From Neisseria sp. KEM232 (lineage in GTDB: Bacteria; Pseudomonadota; Gammaproteobacteria; Burkholderiales; Neisseriaceae): a stretch of 64,000 nucleotides of DNA. The DNA is taken from the NCBI RefSeq assembly GCF_002237445.1, contig NZ_CP022527.1, positions 1 to 64,000 of the forward strand. The letters run 5' to 3'. Made by a program: the position numbers and the translations under genes. Under the pieces are notes generated by a model. That model did not search any database. It was given only the letters and a program-made list of their open reading frames with translations, and had not been told where the DNA came from. Below, one piece after another: positions 57,272 to 64,000 of this stretch; the stretch's first letter is position 1, and every line of letters begins with the position of its first letter.

Positions 57272-58363
57272 TTACACGTTAAACAAAAAGTGCATCACAT
57301 CGCCGTCCTGCACCACATATTCCTTGCCTTCCACGCGCATTTTGCCCGCTTCTTTGGCTTTGGCTTCGCCGCCGAGCGCGACGAAATCTTCGTAGGCGAT
57401 GACTTGGGCGCGGATAAAGCCGCGTTCGAAGTCGGTGTGGATGACGCCGGCGGCTTGCGGGGCGGTGTCGCCTTTGTGGATGGTCCAGGCGCGGACTTCT
57501 TTGACGCCGGCGGTGAAGTAGGTTTGCAGGCCCAAGAGGTCGTAACCGGCGCGGATCAGGCGGTTGAGGCCGGGTTCTTCCAAGCCCATTTCGGCGAGGA
57601 ACTCGGCTTTTTCGTCGTCTTCCAACTCAGCGATTTCGCTCTCCATCGCGGCGCAAACGGCGACGACGGGGGCGTTTTCTTTTTCAGCCAATTCTTTTAG
57701 GCGGTCGAGGTGCGGATTGTTTTCAAAACCGTCTTCGGCAACGTTGCCCACATACATGGCAGGCTTGGCAGTCAGCAGAAACAGCGGTTTGAGCATTGCG
57801 AGTTCTTCCGCGTCTAAGCCGAAAGAGCGGACGGGTTTGCCTTCGTCCAAATGCGGCAGCAGTTTTTTGCACAGTTCGACCAGTTTTTGCGCGTCTTTGT
57901 CGCCTGAGCGGGCGCGTTTTTCTTCGCGGGCGATGGCTTTTTCGACGCTGGCGAGGTCGGCAAGCGCCAATTCGGTGCCGATGGTTTCGATGTCGGCAAT
58001 CGGATCGACTTTGCCTGCGACGTGGACAATGTTGTCGTCGTCAAAGCAGCGCACGACGTTCACGATGGCGTCGGTTTCGCGGATGTTGGCGAGGAACTGG
58101 TTGCCCAAGCCTTCGCCTTTGCTCGCGCCTGCAACCAAGCCGGCAATGTCGACAAATTCGACGATGGCGGGCTGCATTTTTTGCGGATTGACGATTTTCG
58201 CCAGCGCGTCCATGCGCGGGTCGGGCACTTCGACGATGCCGACGTTCGGCTCGATGGTGCAGAAAGGATAGTTGGCCGCTTCGATGCCCGACTGGGTCAG
58301 CGCGTTAAAGAGGGTGGATTTGCCGACGTTGGGCAGGCCGACGATGCCGCATTTCAAGCTCAT
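57272..58363 (-). CDS. ychF: ribosome-binding ATPase YchF
   Basis: 363-residue OBG-family protein with G1 GLPNVGKSTLFNAL, switch/G3 DIAGLVAGASKGEGLGNQFL, the changed G4 motif that makes it ATP-specific, a helical hairpin (IAREEKRARSGDKDAQKLVELCKKLL) and the C-terminal TGS domain (ARAWTIHKGDTAPQAAGVIHTDFERGFIRA...VQDGDVMHFLFNV). Binds the ribosome and is implicated in stress responses. Confidence 0.96.
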   Translation of the reverse strand: MSLKCGIVGLPNVGKSTLFNALTQSGIEAANYPFCTIEPNVGIVEVPDPRMDALAKIVNPQKMQPAIVEFVDIAGLVAGASKGEGLGNQFLANIRETDAIVNVVRCFDDDNIVHVAGKVDPIADIETIGTELALADLASVEKAIAREEKRARSGDKDAQKLVELCKKLLPHLDEGKPVRSFGLDAEELAMLKPLFLLTAKPAMYVGNVAEDGFENNPHLDRLKELAEKENAPVVAVCAAMESEIAELEDDEKAEFLAEMGLEEPGLNRLIRAGYDLLGLQTYFTAGVKEVRAWTIHKGDTAPQAAGVIHTDFERGFIRAQVIAYEDFVALGGEAKAKEAGKMRVEGKEYVVQDGDVMHFLFNV

Positions 58364-58417
58364 GGCTGGGATTCCGTAAAGAAAATTTAACGAGCGATTG
58401 TAGCATAAAACGCATTT

Positions 58418-58449
58418 GAGGCCGTCTGAAAAGGGTTTCAGACGGCCTC
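58418..58449 (-). terminator. terminator after exported 170-residue gene
   Basis: GAGGCCGTCTGAAA / TTTCAGACGGCCTC with loop AGGG. Confidence 0.8.
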
Positions 58450-58457
58450 AAACAAGG

Positions 58458-58970
58458 TCAGTACCACGGCGCGCGTTTCACCGTCATGTCGATTTCAAAG
58501 CGCCGCGCCTGCGCGTTCCATTTGAGCGGGCGGCTGCATTTTTCGTAGCCGTTGCGTTTTTCTTCTTCGTGCGTCTGGCCGCACAGCGTTCCGGCCACGC
58601 CGATATAGGCTTTGGCCTGCCTGCCCGCATAGTCGAGCTTGGAGCCGAACGCGCCGTGGAAAAAGGATTTTTCCGCGCCGCCTTCGGGCAGGCCGATGAA
58701 AACGGTGACACCGCCGCCTTTGCGGCTGCCGAAGATGCCGCTGCCGCCGTAGCATTGGAATTCGCCGTCGTCCAGCATGTAGTCGTCGATGCCGTCGCCG
58801 TTCAGATCGGCTTTTTCCACGGCGTGGCGGAAGCCGTAGGGACGCCCGCCCGAGAGGCGGCAGACGGAGGCCAGCACGTCGAGTTCGTGCGCCACCGCTT
58901 CGGGCAGCGGCGCGGCTTGGGCCAAGAGCGGGGCGGACAGCAGAAAAGCGGCGAAGGCGGTTGTTTTCAT
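58458..58970 (-). CDS. exported protein with calcium-loop-like motif, unknown function
   Basis: 170 residues with a signal peptide (MKTTAFAAFLLSAPLLAQAAP). A DLNGDGIDDYMLDDGEFQC segment (about residue 55) matches the calcium-binding loops of FG-GAP/EF-hand-like repeats, followed by YGGSGIFGSRKGGGVTVFIG and YIGVAGTLCGQTHEEEKRNGYEKCSRPLKWN. Four cysteines may form two disulfides. Periplasmic; family not recognised beyond the loop. Confidence 0.65.
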   Translation of the reverse strand: MKTTAFAAFLLSAPLLAQAAPLPEAVAHELDVLASVCRLSGGRPYGFRHAVEKADLNGDGIDDYMLDDGEFQCYGGSGIFGSRKGGGVTVFIGLPEGGAEKSFFHGAFGSKLDYAGRQAKAYIGVAGTLCGQTHEEEKRNGYEKCSRPLKWNAQARRFEIDMTVKRAPWY

Positions 58971-59033
58971 GGTTAAAAAAGCGCGGTGGCGGGCTGTGCG
59001 GCGATGATATAGGCAAACGGCGTGGGCAGACGT

Positions 59034-59243
59034 TTACAGCGAAGCGTCGAAGCCGCCGTCTTCCACGGCGGCGGCGAGGGCGGCCGGCTGCGTTATGGCG
59101 GGGTCGAAACGCACGGTTGCGCTGCCTGCTTCCAGGCTGACTTCGGCGCTTTCTACGCCGGGCACGCCTTGCAGGATGCGGGTGACGTTTTTCACGCAGC
59201 CGCCACAGTTCATGCCGCCGATGGCGAGGGTTACGGTTTCCAT
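59034..59243 (-). CDS. HMA-domain copper chaperone-like protein
   Basis: 69 residues from METVTLAIGGMNCGGC; the frame adds 15 residues upstream without signal. Intact GMNCGGC metal site, then VKNVTRILQGVPGVESAEVSLEAGSATVRFDPA and a final helix. Distinct in sequence from the HMA protein at 30834. A copper-ATPase gene is not adjacent. Confidence 0.85.
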   Translation of the reverse strand: METVTLAIGGMNCGGCVKNVTRILQGVPGVESAEVSLEAGSATVRFDPAITQPAALAAAVEDGGFDASL

Positions 59244-59338
59244 GGTTTGCTCCTTTGCGTTTGCGGGTAAGGGTGGGGGACGCGGCACTATAAACCAAAT
59301 GCGCGGGGGCGGGTCTGACGGCGGTCAAGTCTGCGCTT

Positions 59339-59962
59339 TCAGACGGCCTTAAAGTGCTGTTGCAGGATGTTTTCGATTTCGGCGCGGACTTGGTTTTTGT
59401 CGCGGTTGCTGTCGATAACGCGGTAGCGTTGCGGGTCGGCGGCGGCACGCTCGAGATAGCTTTGGCGCACGCGCGCGAAGAAGGCGGCTTCTTCCTGCTC
59501 GAAGCGGTCTTTTTCGCGTGCCTGCGAGACGCGGGCGAAGGAGGTTTCGAGGGGGACGTCGAGGATGAAGATGAGGTCGGGGCGCAGGCTGCCCTGTACC
59601 CAGTTTTCGAGAACGGCGATGTCGGCTGCGGGGATGCCGCGCCCGCCGCCCTGATAGGCGAAGGTGGCGTCGGTGAAGCGGTCGGAAACGACGTGGATGC
59701 CTTTGGCGAGGGCGGGCAGGATAACGTCGTCGAGGTGCTGGCGGCGGGCGGCGAACATCAGCAGGGTTTCGGTGTGTAGGCCGACTTTTGTTGCGGGGTC
59801 GAGCAGGAGGCGGCGCAGCTCTTCGCCCAGCGGCGTGCCGCCGGGTTCGCGGGTGAAGAGGACGGGCAGGTTTCGTTCGGCAAACCAGTTTTCGATGGTG
59901 GCCAGGTGGGTGGATTTGCCGGTGCCGTCGATGCCGTCGAGGGTGATGAAGCTGGGTTTCAT
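59339..59962 (-). CDS. tmk: thymidylate kinase
   Basis: 207 residues from MKPSFITLDGIDGTGKSTHL; the very long open frame (to 62194) is an accident of high GC. P-loop GIDGTGKST, FTREPGGTPLGEELR, the DRFTDATFAYQGGGRGI motif and the lid region REKDRFEQEEAAFF are present. Phosphorylates dTMP. The final codons FKAV-TGA are coded by an uptake sequence, which thus supplies the stop. Confidence 0.95.
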   Translation of the reverse strand: MKPSFITLDGIDGTGKSTHLATIENWFAERNLPVLFTREPGGTPLGEELRRLLLDPATKVGLHTETLLMFAARRQHLDDVILPALAKGIHVVSDRFTDATFAYQGGGRGIPAADIAVLENWVQGSLRPDLIFILDVPLETSFARVSQAREKDRFEQEEAAFFARVRQSYLERAAADPQRYRVIDSNRDKNQVRAEIENILQQHFKAV

Positions 59963-59987
59963 GGGGTTTTCCTTTGTGTGTTTGGCG

Positions 59988-60030
59988 GGAGGCCGTCTGA
60001 AAACGGGTTTCGGGGCTTTCAGACGGCCTT
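59988..60030 (-). terminator. gcr terminator
   Basis: GGAGGCCGTCTGAAA / TTTCAGACGGCCTT with loop ACGGGTTTCGGGGC, seven bases after the gcr stop. Confidence 0.72.
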
Positions 60031-60036
60031 TTCTGT

Positions 60037-62070
60037 CTATTCTTTGGCTTTGCCGTTTGCGCCGCCGCCGTTTCCGTTTCCGCCTGCGGCGGCGGGGGGC
60101 TGCACGGGGAAGAGGAGGTTGAGGGGGTTGGCTTTGATTTGCAGCCACAGGGTGTCGATGAGTTTGGACAGGCTTTCGATGCGGGTGCCGCGCGAGCGCA
60201 GGGCGACGGTGAGGGCGAGGGAGAAGCTGACGACGAGGTTTACCGCGCCTATCATCAGGACGAAGGCGAGGTTGAGCAGGAAGTAGAGGAAGCCGCTGTG
60301 ATCGCTGACGGCGGCGTAGCCGAGGTTGGCGGAGGAAAAGGCAACATGGCGGATGTCGAGCGGCAGGCCGAGCAGGTGGCCGAACCAGCCGGTCATGCCC
60401 AGCAGCATACCGAAGATGAAGTTGCCCGCCAGCGAGCCGTAGTGGCGGTGGAGGTAGTCGGCCAGCCATTCGCGCAGGCGCAGGGGCAGCAGGCGTTTGA
60501 GCAGGGGCTGGACGGTGAGGCGGCGGCGCAGGTTGAGGTAGTCGGCGCGGTTGTCGTAGAAGCCCGAGATGATGCCGGAGCAGAAGAGCCACACGCCTGC
60601 GATGGCGGCATACCAGAGGGTGGGCTGGGTGAAGGGTTGCAGGGATTTGAACTGGTAGGCGGCGCCGTGGGCGTCGAGCATGGGTGCGCCGGTGCGGGCG
60701 GAAACGGCGGCGGCGGCGAGGGAAGCGACGATAACGGCGGCGACGACGTTGCCGAACACGGCCACGGCCTGCGAGCGGGCGACGTCGATGAGGAGTTTGG
60801 CTAGTTTGCCTTCGACGGCGCGGGCGCCTGCTTTGTGTTCGACGTGTTCGGCGATGCGGGCGGCGGTCATGGCGGGCTGTTTGGTGGCGACGGTGCAGCC
60901 GACGATGTGGATGAACATGAAGCCGATGCCGTAGTTCAGTCCGGCGAGAAAGGCGGTGGTGAAGTCGCCGAGGCCGAGGCCGGTAATGCGGATTTTGTTG
61001 CCGGCCATCAGGGCGATGATGACGCCGCCGCCTGCGGCGGAGGCGAGCATGGCGAAGTATTCGCGTTTGTTGCGGGTGATGTAGTGTTCGCCGTGGCCGC
61101 TGGTGTTTTCGCTGATGCTTTTGGCGAGCATATTGATGCTGCGGCGGCGCAGGAGGGTGGTGCTGTGCTGTTCGACGGCGGCGGTGGTGAGCGATTCGAG
61201 CAGGCGCACGCAGTGGCGGCGGCATTCTTTTTCGTCGGGCGCGGTTTGGATGTCGAGCAGGACGGTGAGGCGGTCTAGCGTTTGCGACAGGCGCTCGAGC
61301 AGGTGGGCGACTTTGACCGACGAACCCGCGCCCGCGCCCGTGCCTTTGCGGCGCAGGCGTTCGACTTGGGCGCGGCATTGTTCCATCATCACGGCGATGT
61401 GGGCGGTGTCGTAGTGTTCGGTTTGGCCGCTGCGGTAGTGGGCGACGAGGCGGCTGATTTCCTGATGCAGGGCGACGAAGGCGGAATCGACTTCCATCAG
61501 CTTGGGTTCGAGGCGGGTGAATTCGGGCTCGAGTTCTTCGGCGGCCACCCAGATGGAGAGCATTTCGAGGGCGTGCAGCCGCGCTTGTTCGAGGTGGCGG
61601 GAGGCCGTCTGAAAGGCGGCGGCTTCGCTGTGGCGGCCGAGGATGTCGTAGAGCGACAGCCATTGGTGCAGGCTGACGGTTTGCAGCCATTTTTCGTCGT
61701 TTTGCGAGTGGAAAAGGTAGAGGAAGACGTCGCGCAGGTTGTTCAAATCTTTGAAAGAAGGCATGAAGCGCTCGTAGATGCGGATGCCCATTTCGCGGGC
61801 GAAGCCGCTGCGCGAGAAGATGCCCAGGCCGACGAGGGCGGGGTAGATGTGGATACTGGCGAGCCAGCGGTGGAACTGCGTGCCGAAGGTTTCGGCCAGT
61901 TCGGGGTTCTGCCGCAGGGCATCCAGCAGTATGTCGAAACGCTGTGAGGCGCGTTTGACGCCGCCGTCGCGCAGGAATTGGACGATGGCGTTGAGGATGT
62001 AGGACATGTCTTTTTCGGACAGGGCGGCGGCCAGAAGGGCGGGAAGGTTGTCGGCTGTGATTTTTTTCAT
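60037..62070 (-). CDS. gcr: Gcr, SpecificRecomb-family membrane protein
   Basis: 677 residues from MKKITADNLPALLAAALSEKD; upstream frame rejected. The N-terminal half (to about 340) is soluble and helical (HLEQARLHALEMLSIWVAAEELE, VMMEQCRAQVERLRRKGTG); the C-terminal half has seven to eight hydrophobic segments (AMLASAAGGGVIIALMAGNKI, AVAVFGNVVAAVIVASLAAAAVS, NFIFGMLLGMTGWFGHLLGLPLDIRHVAFSSANLGYA). It matches the neisserial gcr family annotated as site-specific recombinase, yet a multispan membrane protein without tyrosine or serine recombinase motifs is unlikely to be one. Ends in a Gly/Asn-rich tail. Confidence 0.85.
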   Translation of the reverse strand: MKKITADNLPALLAAALSEKDMSYILNAIVQFLRDGGVKRASQRFDILLDALRQNPELAETFGTQFHRWLASIHIYPALVGLGIFSRSGFAREMGIRIYERFMPSFKDLNNLRDVFLYLFHSQNDEKWLQTVSLHQWLSLYDILGRHSEAAAFQTASRHLEQARLHALEMLSIWVAAEELEPEFTRLEPKLMEVDSAFVALHQEISRLVAHYRSGQTEHYDTAHIAVMMEQCRAQVERLRRKGTGAGAGSSVKVAHLLERLSQTLDRLTVLLDIQTAPDEKECRRHCVRLLESLTTAAVEQHSTTLLRRRSINMLAKSISENTSGHGEHYITRNKREYFAMLASAAGGGVIIALMAGNKIRITGLGLGDFTTAFLAGLNYGIGFMFIHIVGCTVATKQPAMTAARIAEHVEHKAGARAVEGKLAKLLIDVARSQAVAVFGNVVAAVIVASLAAAAVSARTGAPMLDAHGAAYQFKSLQPFTQPTLWYAAIAGVWLFCSGIISGFYDNRADYLNLRRRLTVQPLLKRLLPLRLREWLADYLHRHYGSLAGNFIFGMLLGMTGWFGHLLGLPLDIRHVAFSSANLGYAAVSDHSGFLYFLLNLAFVLMIGAVNLVVSFSLALTVALRSRGTRIESLSKLIDTLWLQIKANPLNLLFPVQPPAAAGGNGNGGGANGKAKE

Positions 62071-62133
62071 GTTGTCCGCAGGGTAGGGTAGGTGGTGTGG
62101 GAGTGGAAAATAGCGGAAAAGGGCGGGATGTGT

Positions 62134-62175
62134 AAAGGCCGTCTGAAAAGCATGGGGCTTTTTCAGACGGCCTTT
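62134..62175 (-). terminator. dapC terminator
   Basis: AAAGGCCGTCTGAAAAGC / GCTTTTTCAGACGGCCTTT with loop ATGGG; a lone uptake sequence sits nearer the gene at 62239. Confidence 0.72.
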
Positions 62176-62249
62176 GCCGTTTTTTATGCCGCACGCCGTT
62201 TCGCAGACAGGCGCGGCAGGCGGGTTGCGGAGAATTTTTTCAGACGGCC

Positions 62250-63443
62250 TCATGCGTCGCGGCGTCGGAAGAGTTCCACCATGCGGCGCGCGCCTTCGAG
62301 GCAGTCTTCGAGCGGGGCGACGAGGGCGATGCGCACATAGCCGCGGCCGGGGTTGCCGTCGGCCGTGTCGCGGGCGAAGAAGCGGCCGGGCAGCACCTGC
62401 ACGGCGGCTTCGCGCCACAGTTTTTGCGTGAAGGCCAAATCGTCGCCGTCGGGCACTTTGAGCCAGATGTAAAACGAGGCTTCGGGCACGGCAAGGTCAA
62501 ACGCCTGCCGCAATACGGGCACGACGCGCTCGAATTTTTCGCGGTAGAGGCGGCGGTTTTCGGCGACGTGCGCTTCGTCGTCCCAGGCGGCGATGCTGGC
62601 GCGCTGGACGGGCAGGCTCATGGCGCTGCCGTGGTAGGTGCGGTAGAGCAGGAAGGGGCGCAGCAGATCGGCGTCGCCCGCCACGAAACCCGAGCGCAGG
62701 CCGGGGGCGTTGGAGCGTTTGGAGAGGCTGGTGAACATGACGATGCCTTTGCGGCTTCGTCCAAGTTGCGCGGCGGCCTGCAAGGCGCCTGTCGGTTTTT
62801 GGTCGGAATAGATTTCGGAATAGCATTCGTCGGCGGCGATCACGAAGCCGTATTTGTCCTGCAAGGCAAACAGTTTCTGCCAGTCGGCAAGGCTCATCAC
62901 GCTGCCGCTGGGGTTGTCGGGCGAGCAGGCGAAGAGGATTTTGACGTGCGGCCAGATGTCGGCGGGAACGGAATCCCAGTCGGGCAGAAAGCGCGGCGGG
63001 GTGCTGTTGGCAAAATAGATTTCGCCGCCGCCGAGGAAGGTGGCGCCTTCGTAAATCTGGTAAAACGGGTTGGGGCAGACGACAATCTGCCGATCGTGTG
63101 CGGCGGGGTCGAGCACGGTTTGGACGAAGGAAAAGAGGGCTTCGCGGCTGCCGAGCACGGGCAGGATTTCGCTTTCGGGGTCGAGACGCAGGCCGTCGTA
63201 GCGGCGTTCCAGCCAGCGGGCGCAGGCTTGGCGCAGCTCGGGCAGGCCTGCGGTGAGCGGGTATTGGGAAAATTCTGCGGCAGAGGCGGCGAGTGCGTCG
63301 GTAATCAGGGCGGGCGTGGGGTGCTTGGGTTCGCCGATTTGCAGCATGACGGGTTTGAGGTGCGCGGGCGGGGTGATGCCCTGCATGGCTTCGCGCAGGC
63401 GGGCGAAGGGGTAGGCTTGGAGTTTGTCTAAGAGGGAATTCAT
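62250..63443 (-). CDS. dapC: succinyldiaminopimelate transaminase
   Basis: 397-residue class I PLP aminotransferase of the DapC type, lysine/peptidoglycan pathway. Landmarks: LQIGEPKHPTPALITDAL, YPLTAGLPELRQACARWLERRYD, FACSPDNPSGSVMSLADW, DECYSEIYSDQKPTGAL and the PLP lysine in MFTSLSKRSNAPGLRSGFVAGD (about residue 235). The annotation as DapC rather than a general aspartate transaminase rests on the overall pattern of the beta-proteobacterial enzymes. Confidence 0.88.
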   Translation of the reverse strand: MNSLLDKLQAYPFARLREAMQGITPPAHLKPVMLQIGEPKHPTPALITDALAASAAEFSQYPLTAGLPELRQACARWLERRYDGLRLDPESEILPVLGSREALFSFVQTVLDPAAHDRQIVVCPNPFYQIYEGATFLGGGEIYFANSTPPRFLPDWDSVPADIWPHVKILFACSPDNPSGSVMSLADWQKLFALQDKYGFVIAADECYSEIYSDQKPTGALQAAAQLGRSRKGIVMFTSLSKRSNAPGLRSGFVAGDADLLRPFLLYRTYHGSAMSLPVQRASIAAWDDEAHVAENRRLYREKFERVVPVLRQAFDLAVPEASFYIWLKVPDGDDLAFTQKLWREAAVQVLPGRFFARDTADGNPGRGYVRIALVAPLEDCLEGARRMVELFRRRDA

Positions 63444-63502
63444 GGCGGAAAAAACGGAAAAAAGAAGCGGCGATTCTAGCAGAACGGGCGGCGGAATAAA
63501 GA

Positions 63503-63536
63503 AAGGCCGTCTGAAAAAACGTTTTCAGACGGCCTG
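63503..63536 (-). terminator. terminator after the Cys-less HMA gene
   Basis: AAAGGCCGTCTGAAAA / TTTTCAGACGGCCT with loop AACG. Confidence 0.8.
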
Positions 63537-63550
63537 TTTGTGCGGCGGCA

Positions 63551-63754
63551 TCAGGCGACGGCGAAACCTGCGTCGGTGATGGCTTTTTTCACGGCTTCGA
63601 CGTCCATGCCCTCGGCGTGGGTAACGACGACGACGCCGGTTTCAAAGTTGGCGTTCACCATGCGCACGTTTGCCACTTCCTCGGCTTTGGCGATCAGTTT
63701 GCGGGAATCTTCTTTGCTGGCCATTCCGGTCACATTCAGTTTCATTTGCGGCAT
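63551..63754 (-). CDS. HMA-fold protein lacking the metal-binding cysteines
   Basis: 67 residues: MPQMKLNVTGMASKEDSRKL, then AEEVANVRMVNANFETGVVVVTHAEGMDVEAVKKAITDAGFAVA. The beta-alpha-beta-beta-alpha-beta pattern and TGMxxxxDSRKL lead match HMA domains, but the CxxC that binds Cu(I) is replaced by ASKED and the protein has no cysteine at all. Preceded by AGGTAAAGAAAT. It may bind another ligand or act as a protein-interaction module. Confidence 0.75.
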   Translation of the reverse strand: MPQMKLNVTGMASKEDSRKLIAKAEEVANVRMVNANFETGVVVVTHAEGMDVEAVKKAITDAGFAVA

Positions 63755-64000
63755 ATTTCTTTACCTCTCGTTAAAGTATCCAATAAATAAGAATGAGTAA
63801 TCCATTGTCTCTCCCCGCTTTGTTTTGTCGCACATCCGGCTTTGGCCGAACGCATAGTTGCGGGGAAAACGGGGCGATTGTCTACCTAATCGCCCGGCTT
63901 GTCTATCATTTATTCTGATGTCGTTTATGGTTGCGGCATTTTGACAAGTCGTTGAAAGGCCGTCTGAACGGGCGCGGCGCGGCGCGGCGGCGGGTTTTTC
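63755..64000. other. intergenic end of window
   Basis: GC falls locally and there is one uptake sequence (63957-63968). A weak inverted repeat GCCGAACGC/GTTGCGG-like pair and the segment GGCGATTGTCTACCTAATCGCC (stem GGCGATT/AATCGCC, 63873-63894) could be a hairpin. No reading frame with support; the next gene lies outside the window. Confidence 0.4.

Noticed and set aside
59339..62194. 951-residue open frame ending in thymidylate kinase
   Set aside because: Upstream of the tmk ATG it is Arg/Pro-rich shadow translation of gcr; the fusion is an artefact.
60037..62418. 793-residue reading of gcr
   Set aside because: The first 116 residues are Arg/Pro-rich repeat and dapC-end DNA; the family begins at MKKITADNLP.
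63755..63830. Fur box near AATAAGAATGAGTAATCC
   Set aside because: Only scattered matches to the GATAATGATAATCATTATC consensus and no fitting gene within the window.

Overview
The window is chromosomal DNA of a Neisseria species. The Neisseria DNA uptake sequence in its AG form (AGGCCGTCTGAA and its complement) occurs in dozens of copies, most as inverted pairs at gene ends that look like terminators. Only two clear AT-form copies were seen. The gene set (ctr capsule export genes, nsrR/nnrS, hemCDXY, znuCBA, triple-HRDC recQ, gcr) also fits Neisseria. AG dialect and overall high GC point to a commensal rather than to the meningococcus/gonococcus; species cannot be fixed from the sequence alone.

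Layout. 0-5.2 kb: ileS, a DUF924 gene and aromatic aminotransferase tyrB. 5.2-14.9 kb: a group-2 type capsule locus in which every gene points the same way: lipA(kpsC), two glycosyltransferase-like genes, a DUF115 gene, then ctrA-ctrB-ctrC-ctrD. The three central genes are strikingly AT-rich and look imported; no kpsS/lipB or nucleotide-sugar genes are in view. 15-17.9 kb: orphan rfbC, an unknown gene with a faint PIN-like look, hisG and a SCO1 lipoprotein. 18-24.5 kb: tRNA-Leu(CAA), the metNIQ methionine importer with a leader that can form alternative terminator/antiterminator hairpins, and the zinc importer znuC-x-znuB-znuA behind a promoter overlapped by a Zur-like palindrome, with a tiny membrane ORF coupled to znuC. 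24.7-32.5 kb: small conserved genes, an LCM methyltransferase, a UDG-family protein, argD, a HAD phosphatase, a VanZ-like protein, a repeat-rich 650 bp gap with a foldback MITE, a copper-chaperone-like protein and an NCS2 permease. 32.9-39.8 kb: RNase R with a tandem-repeat tail, two identical tRNA-Leu(CAG), DUF2868, gpmA, RNase P RNA and two exported proteins. 39.8-46 kb: recQ, DUF456, and a nitric oxide module (nnrS, hemerythrin, nsrR). 45.4-50 kb: hemC-hemD-hemX-hemY. 50-64 kb: gltS, an LprI-like lipoprotein, pyrG, tyrS, an AT-rich orphan, a PfkB sugar kinase, ychF, an exported protein, a second HMA protein, tmk, gcr, dapC and a third HMA-fold protein without metal-binding cysteines.

Points most worth following up: the capsule locus with its AT-rich biosynthetic core; a TA-flanked foldback MITE whose empty site is preserved elsewhere in the window; an extended DUS-associated repeat (core TTTTAACTTCGTTGAAGC) that also forms the repeats in the RNase R tail; the metNIQ leader; and the small genes inside the zinc operon. 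Gene starts were adjusted from the longest reading frame where a ribosome binding site or family alignment supported an internal start. All family calls are from reading the sequence; no database search was run.
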